A stretch of DNA of 64,000 nt from Chrysomallon squamiferum (GCA_012295275.1 CM022673.1:5102153-5166152); one strand, 5' to 3'; counted from the first letter of the stretch, positions 1 to 15,605 are shown. The notes: generated from the sequence alone by a model not told the origin. Made by a program: numbers and translations.

Positions 1-660
1 GCTAGACAGGCAAGCTAAGCTCGGCTTCATAAATACCAGAGACACTCACCTGACACGGTGAATTATGCTGAACAGTGCCCATTCTGAAGTATCTGTTATT
101 AATTAATTCTATTGTGTAAATTACATTCCTTGCTCCTAATAAGCGTCTTATTTCAGACAGGCTGTTTGCTGTGTTTATTACAGCTTAGAGAAAGAAACTA
201 TTTAGGGGCAGATTCAGGATTGTGTGGTTAGACTAGAGTAGAAGGGGTGTTTCTAAAATAATTGCTGTAAGGAGAGGATGGACATAAATTAAATTATTAA
301 CAGGTTTTTCTTTTTGTGCATAAAAATTAATGTTAGAAAAGAAGTAATGTCTTAGAGGTAAAGTTTTAATTATCCAATTAATCTTCTTAGAGTAGTGAAA
401 ATAGGTTGGCAACTTATTTTCCTTTAACCTGAAGAGACTGTCTGAGATACAGAAGTTTTACAAAAAACTGTGCAATTTTATGTGTATATTATTTCCTTCA
501 TTATTTTTGTGGATTAGAGGGATTTACCAAAAAACATCAAACATTGTTTTTATTTTTTAAAGGATTTCATTGATAAAATAGAGATCAGTTAAATATAAAG
601 TGAAGATACTCAAGTCATGGTAACTGTTATTTTACAACAGTTTATGTGAAAACTGAAATA

Positions 661-661
661 A

Positions 662-726
<65 letters not shown>
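661..726. repeat. (AAT)n microsatellite
   Basis: About 22 uninterrupted AAT units. Confidence 0.97.
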
Positions 727-3700
727 GATAAGGTAAAATACTAACCAACTGAAATATAACCTTTACAAACAGCTTGTGGTTAAACCAGGAAAAATGCAAA
801 TTAGAGAAGGGGTAATTTAGTTAACAGTTAAATAGCACAATACTGTTAGGAGTCACCAATGCTTGTAAATACAAATTAACTATTACCATTCAAGCCACTT
901 TGTAAACAGGAATCCCTGTAAAATCTGACCATCCAATTTCAACATAATAATGAAAATGACACAGCAGGCTTCCTTTTAGGAGTCTCAGCAATTTGAACAA
1001 AACTTCTGTCTGCTTTCTGAAAGCCCTGAGGCAAGTACATGAGCTAGTAACAAGCCTTTTAGTTGGAAGCGACAGCAGAGATTATCAGATGAAAGATATC
1101 CATTTGAAAATAAATACATCAGTGAGAACTGATTCCAGATATTTCTGAATGAAACTGAGCACTTAGAAATACTGCTAAATCAGCAATATCATATAGGTTT
1201 CTGAATGGGTGTTTTGTGAGAGTGGAGTAAGCATTTGGGTATGATTGGATGAGTAATGTATATCTGGGTTGGAAAGAAGAAAATTTCCCCGCTTTTAACA
1301 AAAGATATGGACAGTCAATTGTGATTCTGTCAACGATCCATTATAATAAACTGGAAGAGCATATTTGCAAAAATAAAATGTTTATGATAAGAATGTGATA
1401 TGACACTGACATTTCTATCTTTTTCAATAATTCATAAACTAGCTATGCAGACACTCCCATATATAAACTGACAGATATTTATATAAAAAGATGTTAGAAA
1501 ATAAAAAATAAAAATGTTTTTTTAACTGAATTAAAATTAAAATAAATAGGATGAAACTTTCATTTTATTAATATATATATATTAAGAAGGTTATTATAAG
1601 CAGCCTACTGAGAACGGACTAAAAGCATTATCTGAGCTTTACACTTAAGCTGAACATTAAATCATCCAAACATCAATATTTAATTCAGGCCCCAGTGACT
1701 GGCCCATTGTGACAGCACCTGTCCTCAGGTAACCATAACGAATAATACTCTATGAATACGAATGGCCATCTTTGTAATTCTCCACAGGGGACAACTGACC
1801 AATGGTTATTTATGATGAAAGCCGTATTTCAGCCCATGGTCTATAATGATTTTCAGTGGAAAAGGAGGTTTAAAAGAATATTTAACGTGTGCATGTATTA
1901 TGAAGCAGATGACAGACACTAAAACAAAATTAGCTGTTGTATCAGAAGTGAACCTCCTGCAGATTTGCAAATTGTACAACTACTGCCCTGTGACAGACAA
2001 TTTCAGTTAATGATTTTTGTTTTAAAGATTTTGTTTACTGCAAGGTGCACGTCAGCATGTACCACTGCTGAAATTAGCCCAATTTATCCTCTGATCTGAT
2101 CCATTCACGGTATCAAGGGAAATACCACAGCCATACCTATCCTTCATGTTTCCAAACTCACTGATTTTTTCTTTCTTTGTAATGATTCATTATATCTGCC
2201 TTTCAAATCTGTATGTATTTCTAAAAAGATATAGTTATTACTGATCTTATTTTCTGAATTGGGAAGTGAATTTACAGTCATTACGTTAAAAGCAAAAATC
2301 AATAATAATATAATTATAGATTTTATTTATTTTAGGTTATGGCTGGAAATTAAGCTTATTACTGAATGATGTCATATACCTTTACACTTTCTGTTCATGT
2401 CAGCAATACAAATTATATCTCTGATTTTGAGTGTTTACATGAAACAAAATTTCTGAAGAATGTTCAGGTATTTATTTACAACTGGGAATGAAACAGTTCA
2501 GCAGACTGTAAAAAAAAAAAAAAACACTGGAAAAATCTACAAATTCAGTAAAGTAAAATAAAATAAAGAAACAATATTAAGTGCAGTAAAATAATAATAT
2601 TAAAAATAATAGTACTAATAAATTAAATTAATATTAAAAGAATAATAACAAAAACTAAAAATATAAAAAAAAATATGTTAAAAATCAAAACTGAAAATCT
2701 TATTATCATCACCTGACTTGTTTGTAATTTGAAAAATCTTGAACCTCTCACAAGAAGGGATAGCCTGGGGTTTCAGCTATACTTCTTTCTACCTAATTAA
2801 TCCAACAGCTATCTTTCAGCATGAATCCAGTTAGTAAAACAAATCTACATGCAGCCCACACAAATCATGTGGTGTTTGCTAAACCTTTTAGTCACAGATA
2901 ATGTAATAAAGGAAAAAGAATATAATCAATATTCAGCAACATTGTTGCATTATCAAACTTGGATAAAGACACCTAAATCCAAGATAGTCATGTGTTATCT
3001 ATTAACAGATGGCAAGACAAACAGGTTTTTTGCAAAACTCTACAACCTACACATCTGCACTCTAGTAACAAGATAGTTTTAATTAAATACTGATATAATT
3101 CTGTCCTGTGAAAGAACCAAGAAAGAGATACAGAAAATTCTATTTTTTTATCCTTAATAAAAACACCAAGATATTTATTTACTATAAAGGAATAAATCTG
3201 GCCATAAAAAAACTCCCATAGGATGGGTTTTGAGCAACTCGATTATTATGTTTTAAAAGAAAAAAAGATATGAAAAATAAAATTAAAATTAAAAAGTCAG
3301 TAAATAAATAAAACACTACTGAAAAATAAATATTTAAAAAAAAAAAAAAAAAATCTTCATTTAATAAAAACAATAAATACCACATGGAACTGATTTTATT
3401 CTCAAACTCAAACATGTTATTTGTCACGTAAACCTAATCATAAAATTACTGTACAGATTATGTTGTTCACTGATGACAAAACAATAAATCTTCCGTTTTC
3501 CTTTGTATTTATAAATGACCACAATAAATCTTTTTTTTTTGTATTTTCATTACACTAATAAAATGGATTTAATTAAACTCTTGTGTACTGAAGTATGATG
3601 TAATTCTGAAAGTCCAAGGGATCCTGTTATCCTTGCTTCCAAATATGTATTATGGGTATCTCTCTAATACAAACATATTAAGAGATTAAGGTATAGGACA

Positions 3701-3803
3701 AATACGTTTATTACAATCTGAATGATTCTTCTAGTGCTGCTCCAAAACATTATTGTGAAATGCTTTTTCTGTCATTTTCTCTTCCAAACCCTTCAAAACA
3801 GAT

Positions 3804-3805
<2 letters not shown>

Positions 3806-3835
<30 letters not shown>
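3806..3835. repeat. (CA)n microsatellite
   Basis: Fifteen AC units. The Thr-His repeats in open frames here come from this tract and are not protein. Confidence 0.97.
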
Positions 3836-3838
<3 letters not shown>

Positions 3839-4325
3839 TTCTTTCATTTGCACACAAATCAAAACATTTTTTATTTTTTATATTATTATTTTTTTTTAAT
3901 GACAGCAATGTAAGTAATGAAAATGATAGAGTTTATCAAGAAAGTGGCAGCAGACACTGAAAAGATAGCCGAGAGTGGGTGTCAAATGATTATTACAGAA
4001 CTCAAGTCAAATTACACACTGGGACTGCCTAGAAATTAGAGAAACAGAAACCAGACTTCAGATGTTTTACTTCAAAATTATACGTAGGTGGCAAGACTGT
4101 GGGTGCATGAGTGAGTGTGAATATACATATGTATGTGTTTGTGTGAGTGTGGATGTGGGTGTAGGTCTTAAATTTAATTCTGAGATCAAAATAGTAACAA
4201 ATTTATACTAAAAAATGTTTATTTCAACTTTACTCAAAGACCCTACAGCTTCTGTTAGATTATTACAATGTTTTTAATTCTCCAACACAATTTTGTTTTT
4301 CTCTGTCTTTTATAAACACAAACAT

Positions 4326-4328
<3 letters not shown>

Positions 4329-4401
<73 letters not shown>
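4329..4401. repeat. (CA)n microsatellite, long
   Basis: About 36 CA units with one CG interruption near the 3' end. Confidence 0.97.
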
Positions 4402-5031
4402 TCATTCACTAACAAAATAATTTTATAAGTTTAAAAAAATAAAAATAAAAAAAAAATTAAAAAGAAGGAAAAAGAAAAGAATTTCTACTAAATGGATTTC
4501 AATATGGATTTACATTATGATAAAATCTGTATTATGCAAACAGCCACCACTTTTGAGGTTCAGAATGCTGCTGTAAATTGTTACAAGATGTCATGCTGTG
4601 TAAACATACCTTTAGAATAAAATACCAAACAGCTTAGTCAATGTTTGCTGTGGATTTAAAAAGTACTAAATTTATAATATTTAAAGTAGATAAGTAAGCA
4701 GTAGGGAACCACTGCAGAATCTAACCTATGTTACATTCTGATATCTGAAGTAATGTACATAAATGTTATCAGCCAATCCATCAATATGGACATAATAATA
4801 ATAATAATTTAAAAAAAATAAATAAATAAAAAAGAAGAAGAAATAAAGAAGAGTAACAAAAAAATGTATATTTTGATTGGTTAACAAATATTTACTTTTT
4901 TAAACAGTCTATCATAATCTTCATTTGGGAATTTTGGTGATGTTGCTCACATTTTTGATGATAATAAGTGGTCTGTGGAGTTTTAATGTGGGGAATTTTT
5001 TGTAAAGATATAAAATCACTTAGTGACTTAC

Positions 5032-5173
5032 CATGTATTCATTATAGGCTGGTAGGTTGTAGTAAGGATCAGACTGAACCGGTTCTTCTTTTGCATTGAA
5101 GTTGACAACTTTGGTAGGGATGGGAGCGGGATAGGTGTCATGAGATGAGTTATGAGACAAGAATCCGCCATCA
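5032..5173 (-). CDS. PTPN4: PTPN4 coding exon 13: linker before the PDZ domain (residues 440-487)
   Basis: The acceptor is TTTCAG and the donor GTAAGTC. It is 142 nt, phase 2 to 0. It encodes DGGFLSHNSSHDTYPAPIPT, then NFNAKEEPV and DPYYNLPAYNEYM. The linker is not conserved enough to prove the assignment by similarity. It is supported by exact phase compatibility with exon 12, both consensus splice sites and a coding-like composition in non-coding surroundings. The next exon, expected to run into the PDZ domain, is not in the window. Confidence 0.82.
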
Positions 5174-7496
5174 CTGAAACAAAAAATATTTTCAAGAGAT
5201 TATTTTAACAGCAACAATGTTTAATCGACAGTGGCATTTTTAAAGATGTAAAGCATAATTTTTGAATAATAATTATTCCAGTGGTAAAATACCAAAAAGA
5301 TTTTTTTTTTGTGTGTAGGTAATACAAAAACTGACACAAGGTAAAAACTGTAAGAATAATAATTGTTTTCACAGAAAAGCATTAAGAACTGTTTTATAGA
5401 CTATATGAAAAGAAACTGCAAAAAAATACTTTTAATGAAAACAGTTTATTTTCATTGGCAATGAAAAAGAACACTATGCAGGCTACAGAGACTTCAAAGT
5501 ATATGAACAGCAGCAAAACACTTTTAATGAATAATAATCATTTTCATTGTAAAGCAACAAGAATACTAATGAAAACAGAGTAGCAAAACATTGTTAATGA
5601 TAGCAGATCATTTCTTAATGGCAGTGAGAAGAACACTAAACAGGTTCCAATGACTTCAATGCAGATGAACAGCAATAAATCACTTTCAAACAATAACAAA
5701 TTTTTTTCACGACAAAACATCATGAACACATTACATGTACAGCAGCAGCAGCTGTCTCAAGAGACACAAATAATATATAACACAAACAATTCATAAAGTA
5801 AATGACGAATTGCTTTCATGATAAATCAGTGGGATGTCCTGCAAACGACAGCAGTTACAAAATGGCATCTGATGTTTAAATGTTGCAGATCAGTTGTAGG
5901 CCAAAGGGACTATGACATTCATTATTACATGCAACAGCTGTAAAATAATCATACATCTCTGAAAGAAACACACACACACACACACACAAAAAGAGAAAAA
6001 AAAGACAGAAGCTAATGCAATTAATCATAAAGGGATTGTTATGCTTTTGGAACATTAAGTCACATTTAAAATATGCAGATTTTACTCATTTATTCTTGGA
6101 ATGTGGCTTCTATTAAATAATGGTTCTCTGTATGCAAAATGGAATGAAAAAAACAAAAAAAAACATTTATCCATATGCAAGTAAATATGGCTTACAATTT
6201 ATAAATTACAGTTCTCATTTAGTCATATACCTTATAGTTTACACACACAATTTACAGCTTATAGTTATACAAAATTACAAGTTACAGCTTAATGACTTTT
6301 ATTCTACAACTTACAGTCAAAGTCATACATTTTACAATTCACATTTACATATGGTTTAAACATTAGTTACATATAGTTACTATTTACAACATACATGTAG
6401 TTTACAATTTATTTGTAGAGATAATTACTTTTACAGTTTATAGCCTACTGTTATAGACAGACATATTTTACAGTTTACAGCTCAGTTACATACATTTACA
6501 ATCAACAATCACATACAACTAACAGTTTATATACATGTACACAGACATGCACACACATTATTTATTTTACCCTAAGTTTAAATCTTATTTTATCAATCAG
6601 CAAGGAAAGGATCTACTACATATACCTTCTAAATGGTATTTAAACCATCAATTTGATCAAATATATTACATATAAAACTGATTTTAGCAATTTCCATTTT
6701 TACTTCATGAATCATAAGTTTATAATTATTTATTATTTTTTTGTTTATATAATTATTAATTTTTATTACTTATTATTAATTTTTTTTTTACTCTTGTGTA
6801 CATTATTTTCTTTAAACAAAATTTTTATTTATTTATTTTTTTTAAAGCAGAGAATTAAATCAAAATTTAGTGCCTTCACCGTCCCATGACTGAATTAAAA
6901 AGAAGAATTTTGGGAGTAGTAGGGAGTCAGTTTATTGTAAAAAGCCAAGTAATGTTAAATAAAATAATCTGAATTATTTTGAAAGACTAATGAGTCAGTC
7001 CTTTGTGAACAAGAGCACACACTGACATTATAAAATTCTTTTATACATGTTTAAAAAAAAAATATTTTATTATTTTCACGATGATGCAAATAGAAATGGA
7101 ACAGCTTTCATCTTGTCTTTGCACCTCTAAGAATGTTAATGTCCCCAGGCCCAAAATGAAAATAAGTAAAAAATGAATGCATTAATATTAAAAACGGGTG
7201 AAAAAATATACAAAGTGGATCAATAGTAGATAGTACACACCTGAAGGTGACATATGTTCTACAGGTTGGTAATAATTATTAATGTCTTTCTGTGAACAAT
7301 GACTACTGATGCAGGTAATGGGAAATCATTATATCTAAATATGTTATACAACTGACTTGATGTTATGAAACAAATAATTCAAGACAGAAAGGTCAGACAA
7401 GAATATTTCTAAAGCTTCTGCAATGAAACACAAAACATGTGAGTCTTGTTTTAAAGAAGAAACCCACTGTTACCTCTTGTTAGTACTCCAAAATAT

Positions 7497-7524
7497 ATTA
7501 TTATTATTATTATTATTATTATTA
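7497..7524. repeat. (ATT)n microsatellite
   Basis: About nine ATT units. A run of about 29 A lies 75 bases on, at 7601-7629. Confidence 0.9.
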
Positions 7525-7600
7525 TGATTTGTTTCAAAACAAAATGTGAGAGAGTAAGTTACTAAATTTCTGCCATCATGGATAAAAAGGATAAAAAGAC

Positions 7601-7631
<31 letters not shown>

Positions 7632-9816
7632 ACACCAAAAATCAACAACAGACAGACAGACAGATACACATTAATAAATAAATAAATAAACACTTATCCA
7701 GTATGTTATGACATAAATTCTTGACAGATAATGTCTAGATTTATTTTTATTCCATACAACTATAGAAACTACTAATATTAAATGAAATTACAATGAAACA
7801 TAGGAAACAGGAGGAGAAAACATAAAAAAGAAAGAAAAAAAAAGAGAAAGTAAAAGAAAAATGTTAATAATTTAAACACAATACAAAACTGGCTGTCTTC
7901 CACAAAGCTAACCTACCTTTCATCAGAATATCCAATTCCAAAACAAGGGAAACAGCTTAAAATAATGTCCAAAGACTCAAAATATCTCATCCTAAGTATG
8001 CGAGACTTTCCATGCTTTGTCACTTGATTTTGTTTGTTCATGACATTAATAAGTGTTGAGTTAGGAGGTATACTCTGTTCACTCATTGTTTTAAATAATG
8101 TATGAGTCTAAAAACTCACTTACTCAATAAATCTGCCACTAATTCAATATCCACATTCAGTAATTAATCTATTTAATTCTGAGAAAAATTATTTTAATAT
8201 CCATTTTCACAAAATCTGTGAGTTCGGTGGCTGTACTGCTGCATGCACATTTTCTAACCAGTTTAATAATGGTTAATTCTGTATCTGCATTCATTAACTG
8301 GTTTAGTAGCTGTTAAGTAACTGTGAAATAGAGATTAGATAGTTGTTGTTACTGTTGTCTATGTTTTCAATTGTCTGACACTGAACATTTTATTTAAATA
8401 ACTTTCTTTTTTTTTACTTATATGTAAAAATATTTTTTTGCTCTACCAAAGTCTTAAAATTACATAAAATAATGCCAAATACAAACAAGAATGTTTAATT
8501 TTTTTTTTTGCAACAAATGCCACCTGAGACAAATTTATATTTTATAAATCTTGAAAACCAGAGAATGTGTTCAGTGTGAATAACAAAAATCAAATCAACA
8601 CTGTCAATTTTCGCTGAAGTATTATTCTGTTAGTACAAGCTGCTGACAAAACTTCTACATCAGTTTGAAATGTTGATGATCTACTCTTTCTGAAACTCTA
8701 GTTAAATACAAACACATAGAGAGACAGAGAGAAAGAGAGAAGCTATTACAAGTCATCACAAAAAAAAACATACTTATCACAGGGAAGATCCAAGAATGTA
8801 AAACAAAACTCAGCTGGCTCACACATCAGAATGTTACAAACGCAAATCCAAGAAAAGAAAATATCCAACTGTTACATTCTCTTTAGACAGAAAGATGAAA
8901 AATGTGTTAACGGAATAAAAATAATATAAACACAATTTCACCAGTTTATGCTTGAAGCATACAAAATGAACACCTGACTCTGTAGTCACCAGATTTTTGT
9001 TTTCTTGACTGAAGCTCGTTAGGAGAGGTGAAATTAGCTAAAAACAATTCTTCACTAACACTGCCAATAACAACGCCCACGCAAAACCTCGATTCACAGA
9101 CCAGATCTATATGTGCATGAAGAACTTTCATGCTGACAAGAGGAAAATGTAAATACAGGCTTCAAGCTCACAAACAGGTCTAGCTCTGAATTCAACTGGT
9201 GCCAGAAATGATAATAACAGCTAACTGCAGAGAGATATCTAACAAGACTAGGAAGTGTTGTATATCCGGGCTGGACTATATGCCAGCATCTTCAGTAAGT
9301 CAAGTTGACTGCACCTGTCAGTCACATAGTGCTGCTACGATCAATGGCTTGCTTTCAGTTTTACTTACGCAGTAGATTAAAGGTAGGATGGACACAAATA
9401 TGTAAGAAGACCTGAAAGCCGAGTGTTAACATTCCTTGCCAAGACCTACCACATTTTCTGTTATATTTATTTTTTTCGTTGCTATATTCAGTATTATTAG
9501 TTTTGTTTATCAACTGTCTAACAGCTGTTGTAGGAACATAACTCAATTGGATATTCAGTACTAAACATCTTGAGGTAAATAGATAGGAAAAATGAGATGT
9601 ATATCAAAATATTAATCTTAATATTATGCAGTAATCAAATACTGTAGCATTGTTTATAATAGCTAAGTTGCCAATAAGCATAGAATTATTTATTAAAAAT
9701 GAGTGGAAAAAAAAACCTAATAAAAAAAAGGAAAAACAAAACCTACCTACATAAATACCCAAACACCACTTTTACAAAAGTAAGTTGGTGCTATTACCTG
9801 ATCAAAATATCTATTT

Positions 9817-9818
9817 GA

Positions 9819-9861
<43 letters not shown>

Positions 9862-9862
9862 A
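9817..9862. repeat. (AAAT)n microsatellite
   Basis: About 11 AAAT/ATAA units. Confidence 0.92.
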
Positions 9863-12800
9863 AATGTTTTATCCATGAACCTAGAAATTCTTTCATCCTT
9901 TTTTTTTTTTGAAATTAAGATAAATTTCAAAAGTAAATACAACATAATTAATTTATGTGTCATTTTGTTTTTTAAATTCTTGTGTATGATAATCATTATA
10001 TAAAATTATCTTTAAAAAAAAAAGAAATATATATATATATATACAATCAGCTTAAATAGTTTATAAATGTATCCAAACCATGAAAGAATTATAATTATAT
10101 ATATTATATATTAACCTTCATTAATTACCAATAAATAATTTTAACAAAATTAAAAATGTTCTTTTCAGAAATAAGCTGAAATACATTTAAAACAAATAAA
10201 GGTACTAACAATATGATAATTATGATGATGATGTTAATGATAATCAATGAACACTGCAGCACCTTATCAATAATAAAAGAAATCAAAGAATAAAAAGATA
10301 ATAATAATCATAATCATAATAATAATGATGATAATGTTATCAATGAAGAAAAAACAAGATACCTTAAAAGACTATCTAGTATAATTTTTTTAGAAAGTAC
10401 GGTAAATCATTTCAATAATTAAACAGAAAAAAATAATAATAAAAAGGTAACAACGACAATAACAAAAATAATAACAAAAACCAAAACTTCTCCTCACCAT
10501 TTAAGAAGTATATAAAGCTTATCCCATATACTCTTCTGCTTTAGTCGCCAACTCATTTTTTTCTCTAAAACTTCAAGTAATCTGTTATCTAATGTCTGAG
10601 CCAAACCAACTTAGACACACTTCAGTGTTGATCCAAGTAACAAAAAACCACAAAACAACAACAAACATACAAGAAGCTGCTAATACTGTTACACAATGCA
10701 AGCATTCTCTGAATTTCAACACAGCAAAAACAAGATCGTCTAATGATTAAATACAACATTACTGACCCAGTGAAAACATTCCAAAAATACTGTAACTGAC
10801 CACATCCTTTGCAGGATTAGACAGCCATATGGTCAATTTATTTATTTTAAAAATATTTTTTTTAACCCTAGAATGTTTTGTTTTGTTTTAAAAAGAAGAA
10901 ATTTTGACAATTTTTTTTTTTATAATTCAGTGTTAATAATATTTTTAAATGCAAATTTAAAATTGATTTAGAATGTTTTAATAAGACAATATGAAATTTT
11001 GCTAATATTTTACTTTTTAACATATGAGAACAGGAAAGTAAATAATTTAAATAATTGTTTTTTAGGTATGAGGAAATAATGTGATATCTCAACAGGTGAA
11101 TTATCTAAACTTTCCTGTTCATTGTCCATTTTAATCATATTTTTTATTTTATTACCCTCAATAACAGACAACAAACTATAAACTGTTACTAGTTTTTAAT
11201 ACTAATGGTCTGAAAACAAAAACAGGCTGTAAATTTAGTAATTTAAGTGGGATATTTCCTTTAACAATAATTCACAAACCGGTGTGTTTGGTTCTTTACT
11301 TTTATTTTTAATATTAAAACCACTTTATTTTATTTCAGTAAAAATAAAGTAGAAATCATATATAATGCTACCAAAAATTTTGAATTTCTAAAAAAAATTA
11401 ATTCTCAGAACAAATAAAGACCTATCATAAGATTATTAAAATTTAAAATATATCTCCAAAAAATATTTTTAAAAAATATATCATTTCTAGTATGATTTGT
11501 GTATATTTATTCACTATATTATTTTCAAAACAAGAAGTGTCCTAAAAATAATAAACATAAAATATAAACAAGCTCAACACATTATACAGCTTAATGGGGA
11601 CATAACTCTTGCGTCCTAAATAGCTGCTTGCCACAGTTGGCTTTTATTATTTTATTAAATGTTTTTTTAAATAACTGACATATGAAAATAATATTTAAAA
11701 GATTTTTATTTTGCCTAAAAATAAAAATAAATATAAAAAAATGGTAAGAAACCTATTTTAACACTAAAAAAAACAAAACAGAAAGAACAATTACTGATGT
11801 ATCAGTCTTACAATCAATTCTTAATGACAGAAATACTATTAAATATTCATTGTTTCCTCTGTTGTCTACAACAAACAGTGATAATTACTTCCTTATTCTT
11901 ATTGTTTTCTTCTAGCAAGTATCTGTATATATTAACAAAATAAACTAGATGATAAAATACCAAAAAACTATTATTATATCCATATCCCAAAGACTGTGCT
12001 ATAGTTATAAAAACAAAAAATAAAATTCAAAATTATGTAAGTACTCTTACACATTTATAAAACTTTAATGACAAGTCTCACAGAAAACAAATTAATTTAT
12101 TTAACTCAGTAACTCTGATGTTATTTAATGTGACACCTATATGTACCCAATATATCTGAAATAAATGAACAAATTAAATAAATAAATAAATAATTGTCTA
12201 TGGGCATATATAAAATTACCTGAATAATAAAATAATTATATTCACAGCTTCATGAAAGCTATAGATATCAATCTTTGTCAAAAACGGATATACATTAATT
12301 TTTTTTATCATGAAAAATATTCCCACTATAATCTATAATAATAATAATAAATAAATAAGTAAATGTAAAAAAAAAAAAAATAATTAAAAAACTTGATTAC
12401 TTTCAATATAAATCCCACATTTGTAATCACTATTAGAACTCTGCAGCATAACACAATGTACCATTCCCACTTAATGACAGAAAATTCAAAGATGATGTAC
12501 AAAATAGCCCTTTTTTTTTTGTGAAAAATGATGACAAAAATAAACATGAATATAACATTAAGTTGCATTTACGGAATGTCAGTAATATTATTTTACACAT
12601 ACTCATATGTTGTTAAGAGCAAATATATAACATTTATTTTAAAAGTAAATTTCTAAAACATCTATAGTGAAAATACTAATGTTGTTAAGTCAAATTTTTT
12701 AACACATTATAAATTAATACAGAAAAAAGGAAAAGTCAATTAAAACGACATAGCAGCTCACTAGCTTTACGTGGACTCAGTCTGAATAGTTAATTTCAAA

Positions 12801-15604
12801 TCACTAAAAGCAAAGCAAGTTACGCAATTAATTACAGCATCAGAAATACAAATTTCAGTCCTTTTTAAAATTTTCTTTTTCCTTTTCAGTCTTAAGAACA
12901 CATTAATTGTAGTATTATGGTTAAAGTGCTAATAATAAGATTTGTCTCTTAGATATATGTACGAGTACAATAAATTCTTGTAGCAGCATAATACACAATC
13001 CTTCATTAATGTGTAATAATATCAAGTCTAGACCATACTACATCAACCATAATTAGATATAAACAAGAAAACAAAACAAAGCCATAAAATATCTTTCAAG
13101 AACAATAGTTCTGTGTTCAGCAAAATGTATAAATAGTAACAGAATAATTCCACTTGAACTTCTAACTTCAATTAGTTATTAACACAAACTGTTGATGGTA
13201 ATCATCACCTTACAGAACACTAATAAGAAAAAAGAAAAAAAAAGGAAAAAAAGAAAGAAATAGTAAAGATTTTCCTGTTATGTTCTTAGCAACTGGTCCA
13301 AAAATTATCTGTAAAGAAGTAAATTAACTGATGCCAGAAGTCAGTGATCTATAAAAGTACAACTTGAAAGCAGCTAGTATATATATATATAAAAAAAATG
13401 CTCAGTAACCAAAGTAACTGGTCCAATAATAATTAATTTACACTTTTATTTTTCTGTCTTCTAATCAGATGTTTTATTCTCCTTTTTTTTTTTTCTTTTT
13501 TTTTTTTGAAGTACTCTTTAAAAACTTAAAACACACACATTTGTACCATTTTGTTTAACATACAGAACATGTTAGGGTTTTCTTGCTTTCTTTTTTTGAA
13601 AAACCCCCACAAATCATTTTAAGAATATACACACAAGAAAGCCAGCCTGAACAACATAATTTTGTAATATATGTAAATAAATAAATAAATAAATAACATG
13701 TAATAGCTAAGAAATTGATAATTTAATAACATAAATAATAATAATAACATTGCAAAAAAAAAAAAGAAGATAATAACAATAATACATATCACAGCTTAGA
13801 AACTGAGCAGAAAAATAAAAACTTTGAGAATTGACAGGGTTAATAAAATGTAAATGAAATAGAAGAAACTGTAACCCAGAGTTTCACTATTACATTATTC
13901 AGCTACATGACCATGAATTTCATAAGACTGGATAATTACATAATATTCCTACACTTAACAGAAACAAAAATAAATTTTATATATGAATGAAACTTGTTTT
14001 ACAATTATACAAAAAGGAAAATAATTTTTTTAAGATAGTATATATATGGAAAATATGTCTAATTAAATAAATAAGATCTATATATAAAACAATTTTTATT
14101 TATTTATATATTTTTAGCACTTTATCAGCTATTGATACAGTGCGCAAAACAAGAAAATCCACAGGTTTTATTATTATTGTTGTTGTTGTTGCTATTAGTA
14201 TTATTTTATAATAAATTATATTTAGAATTAAAAGAAAAATAATCTCTAATATGCAAATATATTTATTTTAACTTAACTAAGTCCAAGCCCTGTAAAACAT
14301 CCCTGTAAACTTTTTCTTGCTCACCTGAATAAATATATATACACATTTACAATGCATATACATGTACTTATGTTACATAATACGTTATGGCACTACAGTC
14401 TGCATAATCAGTACCTAAAGGGAATAACAAATTATCCATGGCTGAGTTCTGATTAGCTTAAGATTTATTTATAGAGTAGATATTATCTGAGTCACTGATT
14501 GTCATACTGGGACAATGAGATCTCTGTGTTCAATGATCTTTACAATCACAAACTTTGGACAGATGTTTTTTTTAGTATTCTATTTATTTATTACTATTAT
14601 TTTTATTTTTTTATCTGTAATAAGAATAACAACACAAATTCTTAAGGGTGATTTATTATTATTATTAATATTATTATTATTATTTTTAATAATTTTAAAT
14701 AATTTTAAAATAAATTTCACTAAGAATTATCATAAACAAAATTTCACATATTTATCACATTGTTTTATCTCAGTTTAAAAATAATTATCCCTTCCTACCT
14801 TTTTTCTTTTCTTTTTATATTGTCTTTACAGTAAACAATAGACTGAAAATGAAAACTGATTTTAATTAACCTGGATATGTTTGTTTTTATTTATTTCTTC
14901 CTTATATAAAAAAAAAAGAAAAAAAAAAAAAGAATTTAACAAAAATCCATACATATTTATCACTATGTTAGTACCAAATTCCAATACACATGCCTAACTA
15001 CGTTTTTTTCCCAGTTTCCTTGCCAACAAAGCCTCTATATTACACGAGCTAATGAACACCAACTTCATCATCATCCAATTAATGTCATTCAAAATGTCCT
15101 TTTGCTCATATCAATTCTAATTCCTGATGTTTTTCTTTAACAAGGTTAGTTATTTCCTTGTTTCTCTGCTCACCTGTTATAAACAATGTGCTCACTAATG
15201 TGTAGTGAAAATTGTGTGGTCAGTATTATTCTCAGAAACAAAATACTGCGAACTGGAACATGTTGACAAATACAAAATATCAGTGAATGTTTGCAAGGCC
15301 AAAATGACAAAGTTTAATAATACAAAAAGAAATAAACATAGTAATAACAAATAAATAAATAACAAAATCCTGATGAGCTTAAAATATCAGATTTAATGAG
15401 ACCATTGCAAAAAAATTATATTTCATGACACTAAAGAGCATACACCAATAATTTGTATAACATTATTTTAGGATTTAATTAAAATTATTTGAAGGTAGGC
15501 ACTTTATTTGCATAATGTCAAAATAAACATTTTCTCATTCCTTTTTTTAAAAGGATTTGCTCAATTTAATATTAACTATTATTTCTGTTTGTAAGTTTGT
15601 AAAA

Positions 15605-15605
<1 letters not shown>

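Larger units (their letters stand above)
1..5031 (-). other. PTPN4: Intronic sequence of PTPN4 after coding exon 13
   Basis: No supported exon. It holds the (AAT)n and both (CA)n tracts, many A/T runs and a slightly GC-richer part at about 1680-2100 without an open frame. A donor-like GTCAG/GTGAGTG occurs near position 50 on the minus strand, but no satisfactory exon goes with it. Confidence 0.7.

Noticed and set aside
1-100. A possible next PTPN4 exon ending at a GTCAG/GTGAGTG donor near position 50 on the minus strand.
   Set aside because: Exon 13 ends in phase 0. The upstream AGs give a stop or the wrong phase, except one leaving an 18-nt exon (HNSPCQ) behind a poor acceptor, so it is not annotated.
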